NCBI GenBank assembly: GCA_905216045.1
Contig: CAJMSL010000033.1
Location: 1 to 16,613, forward strand
Direction: 5' to 3'
Length of the DNA: 16,613 nt
Origin: an uncultured bacterium
GTDB taxonomy: Bacteria; Actinomycetota; Coriobacteriia; Coriobacteriales; Coriobacteriaceae
A program made the position numbers and the translations under genes. Every line of letters starts with the position of its first letter. Position 1 is the stretch's first letter. This document shows positions 6,394-11,927 of this stretch, piece after piece. The notes beneath the pieces are model-generated. The model worked only from the letters and a program-made list of their open reading frames with translations, ran no database searches and had not been told where the DNA came from.

Positions 6394-6563
6394 GGAAACT
6401 GCGTCCCGGAATTTGCGTCCAGAATGGGATGTACTTTCCGCCAGGGTCGCTCAGCGGAAACTGCGTCCCAGAATCCAGCCAAATAACGGGTCGCACTTTC
6501 CGGTTGGGCCTTCTGGCGGAAACTGTGTCCCATCATTGACGCTCGAAATGGGATGCGATTTCC
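6394..6563. repeat. Array of three 62-bp-period imperfect palindromes (REP/BIME-like)
   Basis: Left arms GGAAACTG(C/T)GTCCC begin at 6394, 6456 and 6518. Right arms, approximate reverse complements, begin at 6426 (GGGATGTACTTTCC), 6488 (GGGTCGCACTTTCC) and 6550 (GGGATGCGATTTCC). Both series repeat at exactly 62 bp. Arms are 14 bp, hairpin loops are 18 nt and inter-unit spacers are 16 nt. The spacers and loops differ in sequence, so conservation is confined to the arms. Equivalently, six copies of one 14-mer alternate in orientation at about 31-bp steps. The array fills most of the gap between the aspS terminator and the HPr gene. No coding potential is evident. It looks like a bacterial interspersed palindromic repeat cluster, though a multi-site protein target is also possible. 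Confidence 0.8.
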
Positions 6564-6590
6564 GTCCCGCCCTCAACAAGCATCTAACGC

Positions 6591-6596
6591 TACAAT
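6591..6596 (+). promoter_or_regulatory. Candidate -10 element for the HPr gene
   Basis: TACAAT lies 54 bp upstream of the HPr start, right after the hairpin array. No good -35 hexamer is seen at the usual distance. The 8-bp palindrome CCACGTGG (6602-6609) sits just downstream, near the expected transcription start. Confidence 0.35.
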
Positions 6597-6650
6597 AACT
6601 ACCACGTGGCTGGGTTTTGCCGGCCGATGTGCGATGTCGCGGGAGGGGAC

Positions 6651-6899
6651 ATGGTCGAGTTTACGAAGACGATTAAAGATCCGTTGGGATTACATGCCCG
6701 CCCGGTTGCGCTGCTCTATGACATCATTGCCAAGCACCGTAGTGACGTGTCGGTTTCGATTGGTGACCGCTACACCGATGGCCGCGACGTTATAGGGCTC
6801 ATGGCACTCTGCGGCGAGTGCGGCGAGAGCGTCGTCTTTCGTGTTTCAGGCGTAGACGAGGCTTCCTGCGTTACGTCGATCAGAAACCTCTCGCTCTAA
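6651..6899 (+). CDS. HPr-family phosphocarrier protein with Asp at position 46
   Basis: An 82-residue HPr-fold protein. HPr carries phosphate from Enzyme I to sugar-specific PTS components through His15. The motif DPLGLHARPVALLYD places His15, Arg17 and Pro18 exactly as in the family. The start at 6651 has GGGAGGGG upstream. At the regulatory site the family has Ser46 (Bacillus subtilis KSIMGVMSLG); here the aligned sequence is RDVIGLMALCG, giving Asp46. Asp at this site is the classic laboratory mimic of Ser46-phosphorylated HPr. The next turn contains CGEC (Cys54, Cys57), which is not a family feature. The protein is a little shorter than usual (85-88). No ptsI or PTS permease is adjacent, so it may be the main HPr of the cell or a regulatory paralogue. 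A terminator follows at once, making this a single-gene unit. Confidence 0.88.
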   Translation: MVEFTKTIKDPLGLHARPVALLYDIIAKHRSDVSVSIGDRYTDGRDVIGLMALCGECGESVVFRVSGVDEASCVTSIRNLSL

Positions 6900-6908
6900 G
6901 CATGACGG

Positions 6909-6944
6909 GGCGCGGCAAAGGACAGCTCTTTGCCGCGCCTTTTT
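6909..6944 (+). terminator. Rho-independent terminator of the HPr gene
   Basis: A perfect 12-bp stem, GGCGCGGCAAAG (6909-6920) with CTTTGCCGCGCC (6928-6939), has a 7-nt loop and is followed by TTTTT. Confidence 0.93.
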
Positions 6945-6991
6945 GTTTCGTATAGGAAACTTTTTCGAAAACTGAATAGAGACCCTTTCCA

Positions 6992-7045
6992 AAAAGTTAA
7001 CCACGTGTTAGTTTACTATAGCGAACATAGGCGTGGTTAACTTTT
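6992..7045. promoter_or_regulatory. Long inverted repeat upstream of feoA (candidate iron-regulated operator/promoter)
   Basis: AAAAGTTAACCACG (6992-7005) and CGTGGTTAACTTTT (7032-7045) form a perfect 14-bp inverted repeat, 40 bp centre to centre or close to four helical turns. Between them lie -10-like TACTAT/TATAGC hexamers (7014-7022) and a weaker inner pair, TGTTAG and CGAACA. The repeat is 43 bp upstream of the first feoA start and has no U-tract. An operator for two regulator dimers flanking the promoter is more likely than a terminator. The 9-mer TGGTTAACT in the arms recurs upstream of the FeoB-associated gene at 10195. Confidence 0.6.
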
Positions 7046-7087
7046 ACCGTGTCGATGTGAAGGACGAACTGACGTTAGGAGCCACTC

Positions 7088-7330
7088 ATGTCTTGCGGAC
7101 CGCAGATGCCGGCAATGCCGCTTTCGATGGTAAAAGCGGGCGAAACCGTGCGCGTGTCTCGCGTAAAGGGCAATGAGGATATGAAACACCACCTCAAGGA
7201 CCTCGGCTTTGTCGAGGGCAACGAAATCCACGTGGTGAGCTCGAGTGGCGCCAATATCATCGTCACGGTGCTGGGCGCACGCTTTGGCATCGATTCCAAG
7301 GTTGCCATGCACATCATGACCGTCGGTTAG
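7088..7330 (+). CDS. feoA: FeoA-domain ferrous iron transport protein (first copy)
   Basis: An 80-residue SH3-like FeoA protein that works with FeoB in Fe2+ uptake from the cytoplasmic side. Family features are the opening KAGETVRVSRVKG, then HHLKDLGFVEGNEIHVVSS (the LxxLGFxxGxxIxV signature), and the closing strands VLGARFGIDSKVAMHIMTV. It has a 14-residue N-terminal lead with one Cys (MSCGPQMPAMP) that the second copy lacks. The ribosome binding site TTAGGAG is 8 bp upstream. It is the first gene of feoA-feoA-feoB, with 39 bp to the next gene, downstream of the inverted-repeat promoter. Confidence 0.93.
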   Translation: MSCGPQMPAMPLSMVKAGETVRVSRVKGNEDMKHHLKDLGFVEGNEIHVVSSSGANIIVTVLGARFGIDSKVAMHIMTVG

Positions 7331-7369
7331 TCCGCAGCATTTCATAAAAACCGAAAGGGGGACAAGAGG

Positions 7370-7591
7370 ATGAAGACGTTGGGTGACGTTAAGGTGGGCG
7401 AGAGCTCCACCATCGTCAAGCTTCACGGTGAGGGTGCGCTTCGCCGCCACCTTATGGACCTGGGGCTCATCAAGGGCACTTCGTTCAAGGTCGTGAAGGT
7501 TGCACCGCTCGGCGATCCGGTCGAGATCAACGTGCGCGGCTACGAGCTTTCCATCCGCAAGGAGGAGGCGGCCGTCGTCGAGGTCCAGTAA
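7370..7591 (+). CDS. feoA: FeoA-domain ferrous iron transport protein (second copy)
   Basis: A 73-residue FeoA protein, distinct in sequence from the first: LGDVKVGESSTIVKLHG, then RRHLMDLGLIKGTSFKVVKVAPLGDPVEINVRGYELSIRKEEAAVVEV. The LGLIKGT(x)FxVxxxAPLGDPxEIxVRGYxLSLRKxEAxxV pattern is the standard form of FeoA found next to FeoB. This makes it the more canonical partner. AAAGGGGG and AGAGG lie upstream of the ATG. The 123-bp gap to feoB contains an IdeR-like box and a hairpin, so feoB may also have its own promoter. Confidence 0.95.
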   Translation: MKTLGDVKVGESSTIVKLHGEGALRRHLMDLGLIKGTSFKVVKVAPLGDPVEINVRGYELSIRKEEAAVVEVQ

Positions 7592-7622
7592 GGACTCGCG
7601 GCGCATATTTCTGCAGATAAAG

Positions 7623-7641
7623 TTAGGTTTTTCTAACTTAA
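7623..7641. promoter_or_regulatory. IdeR/DtxR-type iron box upstream of feoB
   Basis: The 19 bp from TTAGGTT to CTAACTTAA match 15 of 19 positions of the actinobacterial IdeR/DtxR consensus (TTAGGTTAGSCTAACCTAA); three of the mismatches are the central run of T and one is in the right half. A perfect 7-bp inverted repeat, AAGTTAG (7620-7626) and CTAACTT (7633-7639), overlaps it. Iron-loaded IdeR/DtxR repressors bind such sites. The location, 73 bp upstream of feoB, fits iron control of feoB separate from feoA. No regulator gene of this family is in the window. Confidence 0.65.
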
Positions 7642-7668
7642 TGCAGCATCTTTGAAGCACATTATCCA

Positions 7669-7694
7669 GCCTGCGCGGAGAAAGCAGCGCAGGC
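7669..7694 (+). promoter_or_regulatory. Leader hairpin before feoB
   Basis: GCCTGCGC (7669-7676) and GCGCAGGC (7687-7694) form a perfect 8-bp stem with a 10-nt loop, 4 bp before the GGAAGAAGGA ribosome binding site of feoB. No U-tract follows. It may affect translation or mRNA processing at the feoA-feoB junction. Confidence 0.5.
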
Positions 7695-7714
7695 ACACAA
7701 GGAAGAAGGATTGA

Positions 7715-10042
7715 ATGGCGGATTCTCAGATCCATGTCGCGCTGGCGGGTAACCCCAACTGCGGCAAGACCACGCTTTTCAACCTGATCACCGGCGCCAA
7801 CGGCTACGTTGGCAACTGGCCCGGCGTCACGGTTGAGAAAAAGGAAGCCAAGCTCCTAAGCGACAAGAACGTTACCATCACGGACCTCCCTGGCATCTAC
7901 TCGCTTTCCCCCTACAGCCCCGAGGAGCAATGCTCGCGCGATTACCTCATGAGCGGCGAGCCCGATGTTGTCGTCCAGGTGGTCGACGCCACCAACCTCG
8001 AGCGTAACCTGTATCTGGCGCTTCAGGTTATCGAGACCGGCCTGCCCGTGGTCGTCGCCCTCAACATGGCCGACTTGGTCGAGAAGAACGGCGACAAGAT
8101 CGACACGGACAAGCTCTCCAAGAAGCTCGGCTGCCCGGTCATGATGATCTCGGCCCTTAAGAACAAGGGCATCAAGGAGCTCTTCGAGCAGGTCAAGAAG
8201 TCCGCTGCTTCCAAGGGCCAGGTGCCGGAGCACAAGTTCGACTCCTCCATCGAGGACGTTCTGACGCACATCGAGAACAACCTTCCGGCGAGCGTTCCCG
8301 CCAACAAGCGCCGCTACTACGCGGTCAAACTGTTTGAGCGCGACGCGGACGCCTGCAAGCTCATCAACCTCACCAAGGAGAAGGCTGCTCGCGTGGAGCA
8401 GCTGGTCGCCCAGTGCGAGCAGGACTGCGACGACGATGCTGAGTCCATCATCACCGGTGAGCGCTATGGCGTCATCGCGCACATCATCGATGAGTGCCTC
8501 ACCAAGGCCCCGGCCAAGATGAGCACCTCCGAGAAGATCGACCGTGTGGTTACCAACCGTATCCTGGGCTTGCCGATCTTTGTCGTCATCATGTTCTGCG
8601 TGTACTACATCGCCGTTTCCACCCTGGGCGGCACGGTGACCGACTTCACCAACGACCAGCTCTTTGGCACCGACGGTTGGTATGTGCTCGGTCAGGGCCG
8701 CGATGCTTATGACGAAGCTGTCGAGGCTGCGGGCGACGATGCCGACTCGGTCGACCCGGCGCAGTACGGCCCCTATGTCCCGGGTATCACCACCGCGGTG
8801 CATGACGCCCTTGTGGCGGGCGGCACCGAGGACGGCGGTCTTGTTGACTCCCTCGTCTGCGACGGTATCGTGGCCGGCATCGGCGCCATCATGGGCTTTG
8901 TCCCGCAGATGTTCCTGTTGTTCGTGATGCTCTCTTTCCTGGAGGACTGCGGCTATATGGCCCGCGTCGCCTTTATCATGGACCGCGTGTTCCGCCGCTT
9001 TGGCCTGTCCGGTAAGTCATTCATCCCCATGCTCGTGACCTCGGGCTGCGGCGTCCCCGGCGTCATGGCCACCAAGACCATCGAGAACGAGAAGGACCGC
9101 CGCATGACGGTCATGACCACCACGTTCATTCCCTGTGGCGCCACGCTGCCGATCATCGCCCTGCTCATGGGTTCCATCATCGGCGATTCTTCCACCACCG
9201 CGGCGTGGATCAGCCCGCTCTTCTACTTCCTGGGCGTCTTTGCCGTCATCGCCTCGGGCCTCATGCTCAAGAAGACCAAGCTCTTCGCCGGCCGCCCGAC
9301 GCCGTTCGTTATGGAGCTTCCTGCCTACCACTTCCCGGCGATCCGTTCCTGGGCGCTGCACGTGTGGGAGCGCTGCTGGGCCTTTATCAAGAAGGCCGGT
9401 ACGGTCATCTTCGCCTCTACCGTCGTGGTGTGGTTCCTCTCCAACTTTGGTAGCTACAACGGTTCCTTTGGCTACCTGCCTGCGATGGACGGCATCTCCG
9501 AGGAGTTCATGGACTACTCCGTGCTTGCCATGCTCGGCAACCTGATCTCCTGGATCTTCGCCCCGCTTGGCTTTAGCACCTGGCAGGCAACAGCGCTGTC
9601 CGTCTCGGGCCTTGTCGCCAAGGAGAACGTCGTCGCCACCGCCGGCTCGCTGCTGTCCGTTGCCGACGCGGGCGAGACCGACCCGAGCCTGTGGACCGCG
9701 TTTGCCGGCATGTTCCCCACCATGGGCGCTTGCGTCGCCTTTGGCGCGTTCAACCTGCTGTGCGCTCCGTGCTTTGCTGCCATGGGTGCCATCCGCAACC
9801 AGATGGATTCTGGCAAGTGGTTCGCGATTGCCATCGGTTACGAGTGCATCTTCGCTTGGGTGATCGGCCTGTTCATCAACCAGTTCTACAACCTGCTTGT
9901 TCTTGGACAGTTTGGTATCTGGACGGTTGTGGCCATCGTGCTGCTGGTTGCGATGCTCTTCCAGATTTTCCGTCCTATGCCCAAGCACGCTTGGACCGAC
10001 GAGGACGAGACCAACACTGCTTCCGCTGCAGTTTCCGCCTAA
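7715..10042 (+). CDS. feoB: FeoB, ferrous iron transporter with GTPase domain
   Basis: FeoB imports Fe2+ across the cytoplasmic membrane. The 775-residue protein begins with a G-protein domain: G1 GNPNCGKT (12-19), G2 around NWPGVTVEKKE, G3 DLPG (57-60) and G4 NMAD (117-120). A helical GDI-like region follows. The membrane part has the two Gate repeats, VTSGCGVPGVMATKTI (from 441, Cys445) with PCGATLPII, and GLVAKENVVATAGSL (from 632). Hydrophobic helices continue to the end, with a short charged tail. After the first membrane helix an acidic extracytoplasmic stretch (about 318-375, with EAAGDDADSVDPAQ) appears longer than in E. coli FeoB. The start has GGAAGAAGGA upstream. A terminator lies 29 bp after the stop. 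Confidence 0.97.
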   Translation: MADSQIHVALAGNPNCGKTTLFNLITGANGYVGNWPGVTVEKKEAKLLSDKNVTITDLPGIYSLSPYSPEEQCSRDYLMSGEPDVVVQVVDATNLERNLYLALQVIETGLPVVVALNMADLVEKNGDKIDTDKLSKKLGCPVMMISALKNKGIKELFEQVKKSAASKGQVPEHKFDSSIEDVLTHIENNLPASVPANKRRYYAVKLFERDADACKLINLTKEKAARVEQLVAQCEQDCDDDAESIITGERYGVIAHIIDECLTKAPAKMSTSEKIDRVVTNRILGLPIFVVIMFCVYYIAVSTLGGTVTDFTNDQLFGTDGWYVLGQGRDAYDEAVEAAGDDADSVDPAQYGPYVPGITTAVHDALVAGGTEDGGLVDSLVCDGIVAGIGAIMGFVPQMFLLFVMLSFLEDCGYMARVAFIMDRVFRRFGLSGKSFIPMLVTSGCGVPGVMATKTIENEKDRRMTVMTTTFIPCGATLPIIALLMGSIIGDSSTTAAWISPLFYFLGVFAVIASGLMLKKTKLFAGRPTPFVMELPAYHFPAIRSWALHVWERCWAFIKKAGTVIFASTVVVWFLSNFGSYNGSFGYLPAMDGISEEFMDYSVLAMLGNLISWIFAPLGFSTWQATALSVSGLVAKENVVATAGSLLSVADAGETDPSLWTAFAGMFPTMGACVAFGAFNLLCAPCFAAMGAIRNQMDSGKWFAIAIGYECIFAWVIGLFINQFYNLLVLGQFGIWTVVAIVLLVAMLFQIFRPMPKHAWTDEDETNTASAAVSA

Positions 10043-10071
10043 GTCCGAATAAGGATCGGCCCCTTTCCACG

Positions 10072-10104
10072 AGCCCGGGTGTCCCAGCGACACTCGGGCT
10101 TTTT
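10072..10104 (+). terminator. Rho-independent terminator of feoB
   Basis: AGCCCGGGTGTC (10072-10083) pairs with GACACTCGGGCT (10089-10100), 12 bp with one G-T wobble and a 5-nt loop. It is followed by a T run (10100-10104). Confidence 0.92.
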
Positions 10105-10137
10105 GGTGGGGGAGATGTGGCGTTTCCGCAGATAAAA

Positions 10138-10170
10138 CCGACCAAAATAAACCTGTCCCTTTTTGGTAGG
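10138..10170. repeat. Short palindromic element (REP-like) between feoB and the FeoB-associated gene
   Basis: CCGACCAAAA (10138-10147) and TTTTGGTAGG (10161-10170) are inverted copies with one mismatch. They flank AACCTGTCCC, a motif resembling intergenic palindromes linked to RAYT-type Y1 transposases in other genomes (recalled, not checked). The element lies between a terminator and the next promoter. It could instead be an operator for the downstream gene. Confidence 0.4.
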
Positions 10171-10182
10171 TGGAGAATGGGG

Positions 10183-10203
10183 TAAAGTAAGTGATGGTTA
10201 ACT
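10183..10203 (+). promoter_or_regulatory. Candidate -10 and TGGTTAACT motif before the FeoB-associated gene
   Basis: TAAAGT (10183-10188) is a possible -10 element. TGGTTAACT (10195-10203) follows at the expected transcription start and is identical to the core of both arms of the feoA inverted repeat. This suggests shared control of the two feo transcripts. The ribosome binding site AGAGGAGG comes just after. Confidence 0.4.
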
Positions 10204-10217
10204 AGAGGAGGCTTGCT

Positions 10218-10418
10218 ATGGCACCTATCGATATTGTTGTACTGGCTGTTATCGGTATTGCGTTTGTCGCCGTGTGCGTGCGCATCTACCGCAAGGGCAC
10301 CTGCGCCGACTGCGCTCAGGGTGGCGTTTGTACGGGGCATTGCTCCAACAAAAAGACGTGCGCTGCACTTAAGGGCGTAGACAAAATCGCCGAAGACTTG
10401 GGTCGCGGTATCAAATAA
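10218..10418 (+). CDS. Small Cys-rich FeoB-associated membrane protein
   Basis: A 66-residue protein with one N-terminal membrane helix (IDIVVLAVIGIAFVAVCVRIY, about 4-24) and a cytoplasmic tail holding Cys29, Cys32, Cys38, Cys42 and Cys48, plus Cys20 in the helix. The layout KGTCADCAQGGVCTGHC matches the FeoB-associated Cys-rich membrane protein family, found downstream of feoB in many Firmicutes and Actinobacteria. The cysteines could bind Fe2+ or an iron-sulfur cluster. The role is not established; it may act as an iron acceptor or modulator for FeoB. AGAGGAGG precedes the ATG. It has its own likely promoter, separated from feoB by a terminator, and is followed by a hairpin terminator. Confidence 0.85.
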   Translation: MAPIDIVVLAVIGIAFVAVCVRIYRKGTCADCAQGGVCTGHCSNKKTCAALKGVDKIAEDLGRGIK

Positions 10419-10431
10419 GGTCCGGACATCC

Positions 10432-10466
10432 AAGCGCTCCGCGGGCATCCGTTCGCGGGGCGCTTT
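10432..10466 (+). terminator. Terminator-like hairpin after the FeoB-associated gene
   Basis: AAGCGCTCCGCG (10432-10443) pairs with CGCGGGGCGCTT (10454-10465), 12 bp with one wobble and a 10-nt loop. The T tract is short and broken (TTTGTGCATTT), so termination may be incomplete. Confidence 0.65.
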
Positions 10467-10562
10467 GTGCATTTGAGGGAGAGCACGGCGAGTCGAAGAG
10501 TATTTTTGGGGTATCGTTAACTGGACTATTAATTGGCAACTTATCTATAACGGAGTAACCGC

Positions 10563-11642
10563 ATGAGCGCTCGCGTAACCATGAAGGACATAGCCGCCGA
10601 GCTTGGCGTTTCCATCAATACCGTGCACAAGGCTCTGACGGGAAAGGCCGGCGTGAGCGAATCCGTGCGCGCCAAGGTGAACGCTAAGGCCGAGGCCATG
10701 GGTTACCATCGCAATACGAGTGCCTCGAGCCTGCGCCGCAAGGATATCAACCTGGTGTTTTGCCTGCCCCGCGCATCGCGCGAGGGAGCGTACTTTTTCC
10801 GTTACCTGTGGGAAGGCTGCAACCGCTTTGAGCAGGAGGTCATCGACCGGGGCATTACGGTTGAGCGTGTTGAATTTGGCGTGGGTGGCTACGCCGATGC
10901 ACTTGAGCAAATCGACGAGCGTCTGCAGGTGGGCGAGAAGATTGATGGCTTGCTCGCCTATACGCCGGGCGACGATCGTGCGACTGAGCTTTTGGGGCAG
11001 ATCGCCGAGGCGGGCGTGACGATTGAGCTCGTTGACGGCGACCGCCCTCACCTCGATCGCCTGGGCGCTAGTTTGGCCGACTACTCCACGGCGGGAAGCC
11101 TGATGGCCGAGCAGGCGGCCAACCTGGTTCACGCTTCTGGGACCGATACCCGCGTGCTTTTATTGGCGGGCGACCCCTACACCGACTCGCACTATTTGAC
11201 CGCTCGCGCCTTCCACAATTACCTTCGCGAGCACAATGTTCCCTGGCAGGTCGAGGATCTGACCGGTGCTCATGCCCAGGTCAAGCAGCTCGAGCACGAA
11301 CTCAACCAGCGTCTAAAGTCATCGGAAGCCCCCGAGTTGATCTGCAGCGTGTTCGCCGTGGGCTCTGAGCTGATTGCCGATGCGCTTGTCGCGGCTAACA
11401 AGGCCGGCGAAGTAATGGTGATTGGCAACGATCTGTTCCCAGAAAGTGCGCTGGCTTTGCGTCGGGGCATCTTTACCAACATCGTCTACAAGGACCCGGT
11501 GAGTCTGGCATATCGTGGCGCCAAGACCTTAGGCGATTACCTGCTGTGGGGAAAGACACCAGCGGAGCCTGTGCAAAAGGGGGCTGTTGAGATGGTGTTT
11601 GCCAGCAACGTCGATCGTTACTGCGAGCTCGCCGGAATCTAA
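10563..11642 (+). CDS. LacI-family transcriptional regulator, probable uxa operon repressor
   Basis: A 359-residue LacI/GalR-type regulator. Residues 6-50 are the helix-turn-helix (TMKDIAAELGVSINTVHKALTGKAGVSESVRAKVNAKAEAMGY), followed by a hinge (SASSLRR) and a periplasmic-binding-protein-like sensor domain with DGLLAYTP, VDGDRP, VMVIGNDLF and VYKDPVSLAYRGAKTL. The effector is probably an intermediate of galacturonate breakdown, judged from context only. The ATG at 10563 follows CGGAG. The gene ends with its own terminator, and about 80 bp further on lie two identical palindromes of LacI type (GTGAACGTTCAC, central CG) around the uxaC promoter, which it most likely binds. No copy of that palindrome is seen before its own gene, so autoregulation is not indicated. 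Confidence 0.9.
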   Translation: MSARVTMKDIAAELGVSINTVHKALTGKAGVSESVRAKVNAKAEAMGYHRNTSASSLRRKDINLVFCLPRASREGAYFFRYLWEGCNRFEQEVIDRGITVERVEFGVGGYADALEQIDERLQVGEKIDGLLAYTPGDDRATELLGQIAEAGVTIELVDGDRPHLDRLGASLADYSTAGSLMAEQAANLVHASGTDTRVLLLAGDPYTDSHYLTARAFHNYLREHNVPWQVEDLTGAHAQVKQLEHELNQRLKSSEAPELICSVFAVGSELIADALVAANKAGEVMVIGNDLFPESALALRRGIFTNIVYKDPVSLAYRGAKTLGDYLLWGKTPAEPVQKGAVEMVFASNVDRYCELAGI

Positions 11643-11705
11643 TGCGTTTAGGGAGTTCCCTACTTGTCGCGTACTTTTTGGCGGGGGTATCGAAAAATTG
11701 TTTCG

Positions 11706-11746
11706 AAGGCCGCTGATGGCGAATCTGCCGTCAGCGGCCTTTCTTT
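11706..11746 (+). terminator. Rho-independent terminator of the LacI-family gene
   Basis: AAGGCCGCTGATGGC (11706-11720) pairs with GCCGTCAGCGGCCTT (11727-11741), with one wobble and a 6-nt loop. It is followed by TTTCTTT and separates the regulator from the uxa transcript. Confidence 0.9.
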
Positions 11747-11823
11747 GTGCCGATCCAACGCAGGGTCCATGGCTCGGCAACCGTTAAGCGGTCAAAACCT
11801 ACCGTTCGCCCCATGATGGTTAA

Positions 11824-11835
11824 GTGAACGTTCAC
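11824..11835. promoter_or_regulatory. Operator O1 (GTGAACGTTCAC) upstream of uxaC
   Basis: A perfect 12-bp palindrome with central CG, typical of LacI-family operators. It overlaps the candidate -35 hexamer TTCACC (11831-11836). The identical palindrome lies 38 bp downstream (centre to centre). Confidence 0.85.
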
Positions 11836-11860
11836 CTTGTAACGCATTTTGCACTAAGAT
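11831..11860 (+). promoter_or_regulatory. Candidate promoter of the uxaCBA operon
   Basis: TTCACC (11831-11836, 4 of 6 matches to TTGACA) and TAAGAT (11855-11860, 4 of 6 to TATAAT) are 18 bp apart. Transcription would start near 11867, in the centre of operator O2. Operators overlapping both the -35 and the start site fit direct repression. Confidence 0.6.
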
Positions 11861-11861
11861 G

Positions 11862-11873
11862 GTGAACGTTCAC
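11862..11873. promoter_or_regulatory. Operator O2 (GTGAACGTTCAC) at the uxaC transcription start
   Basis: The second copy of the palindrome; here the symmetry extends to 14 bp (GGTGAACGTTCACC, 11861-11874). It immediately follows the -10 hexamer and lies in the uxaC 5' leader, 54 bp before the start codon. Its presence also argues against the in-frame ATG at 11859 being the uxaC start. Confidence 0.85.
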
Positions 11874-11927
11874 CTAGAGGATGACGAGCGTATTGTGCGC
11901 CCGCTCCGCAAACAAAGGGGTTGTTTG

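Noticed and set aside
6394..6563. CRISPR array reading of the 62-bp periodic repeats
   Set aside because: Only the 14-bp arms are alike and they alternate in orientation; CRISPR repeats are longer and direct. No cas genes are present.
11859..11927. Upstream in-frame ATG at 11859 as the uxaC start
   Set aside because: It would place the start within the -10/operator region; the ATG at 11928 has AAAGGGG upstream and matches the family N-terminus.
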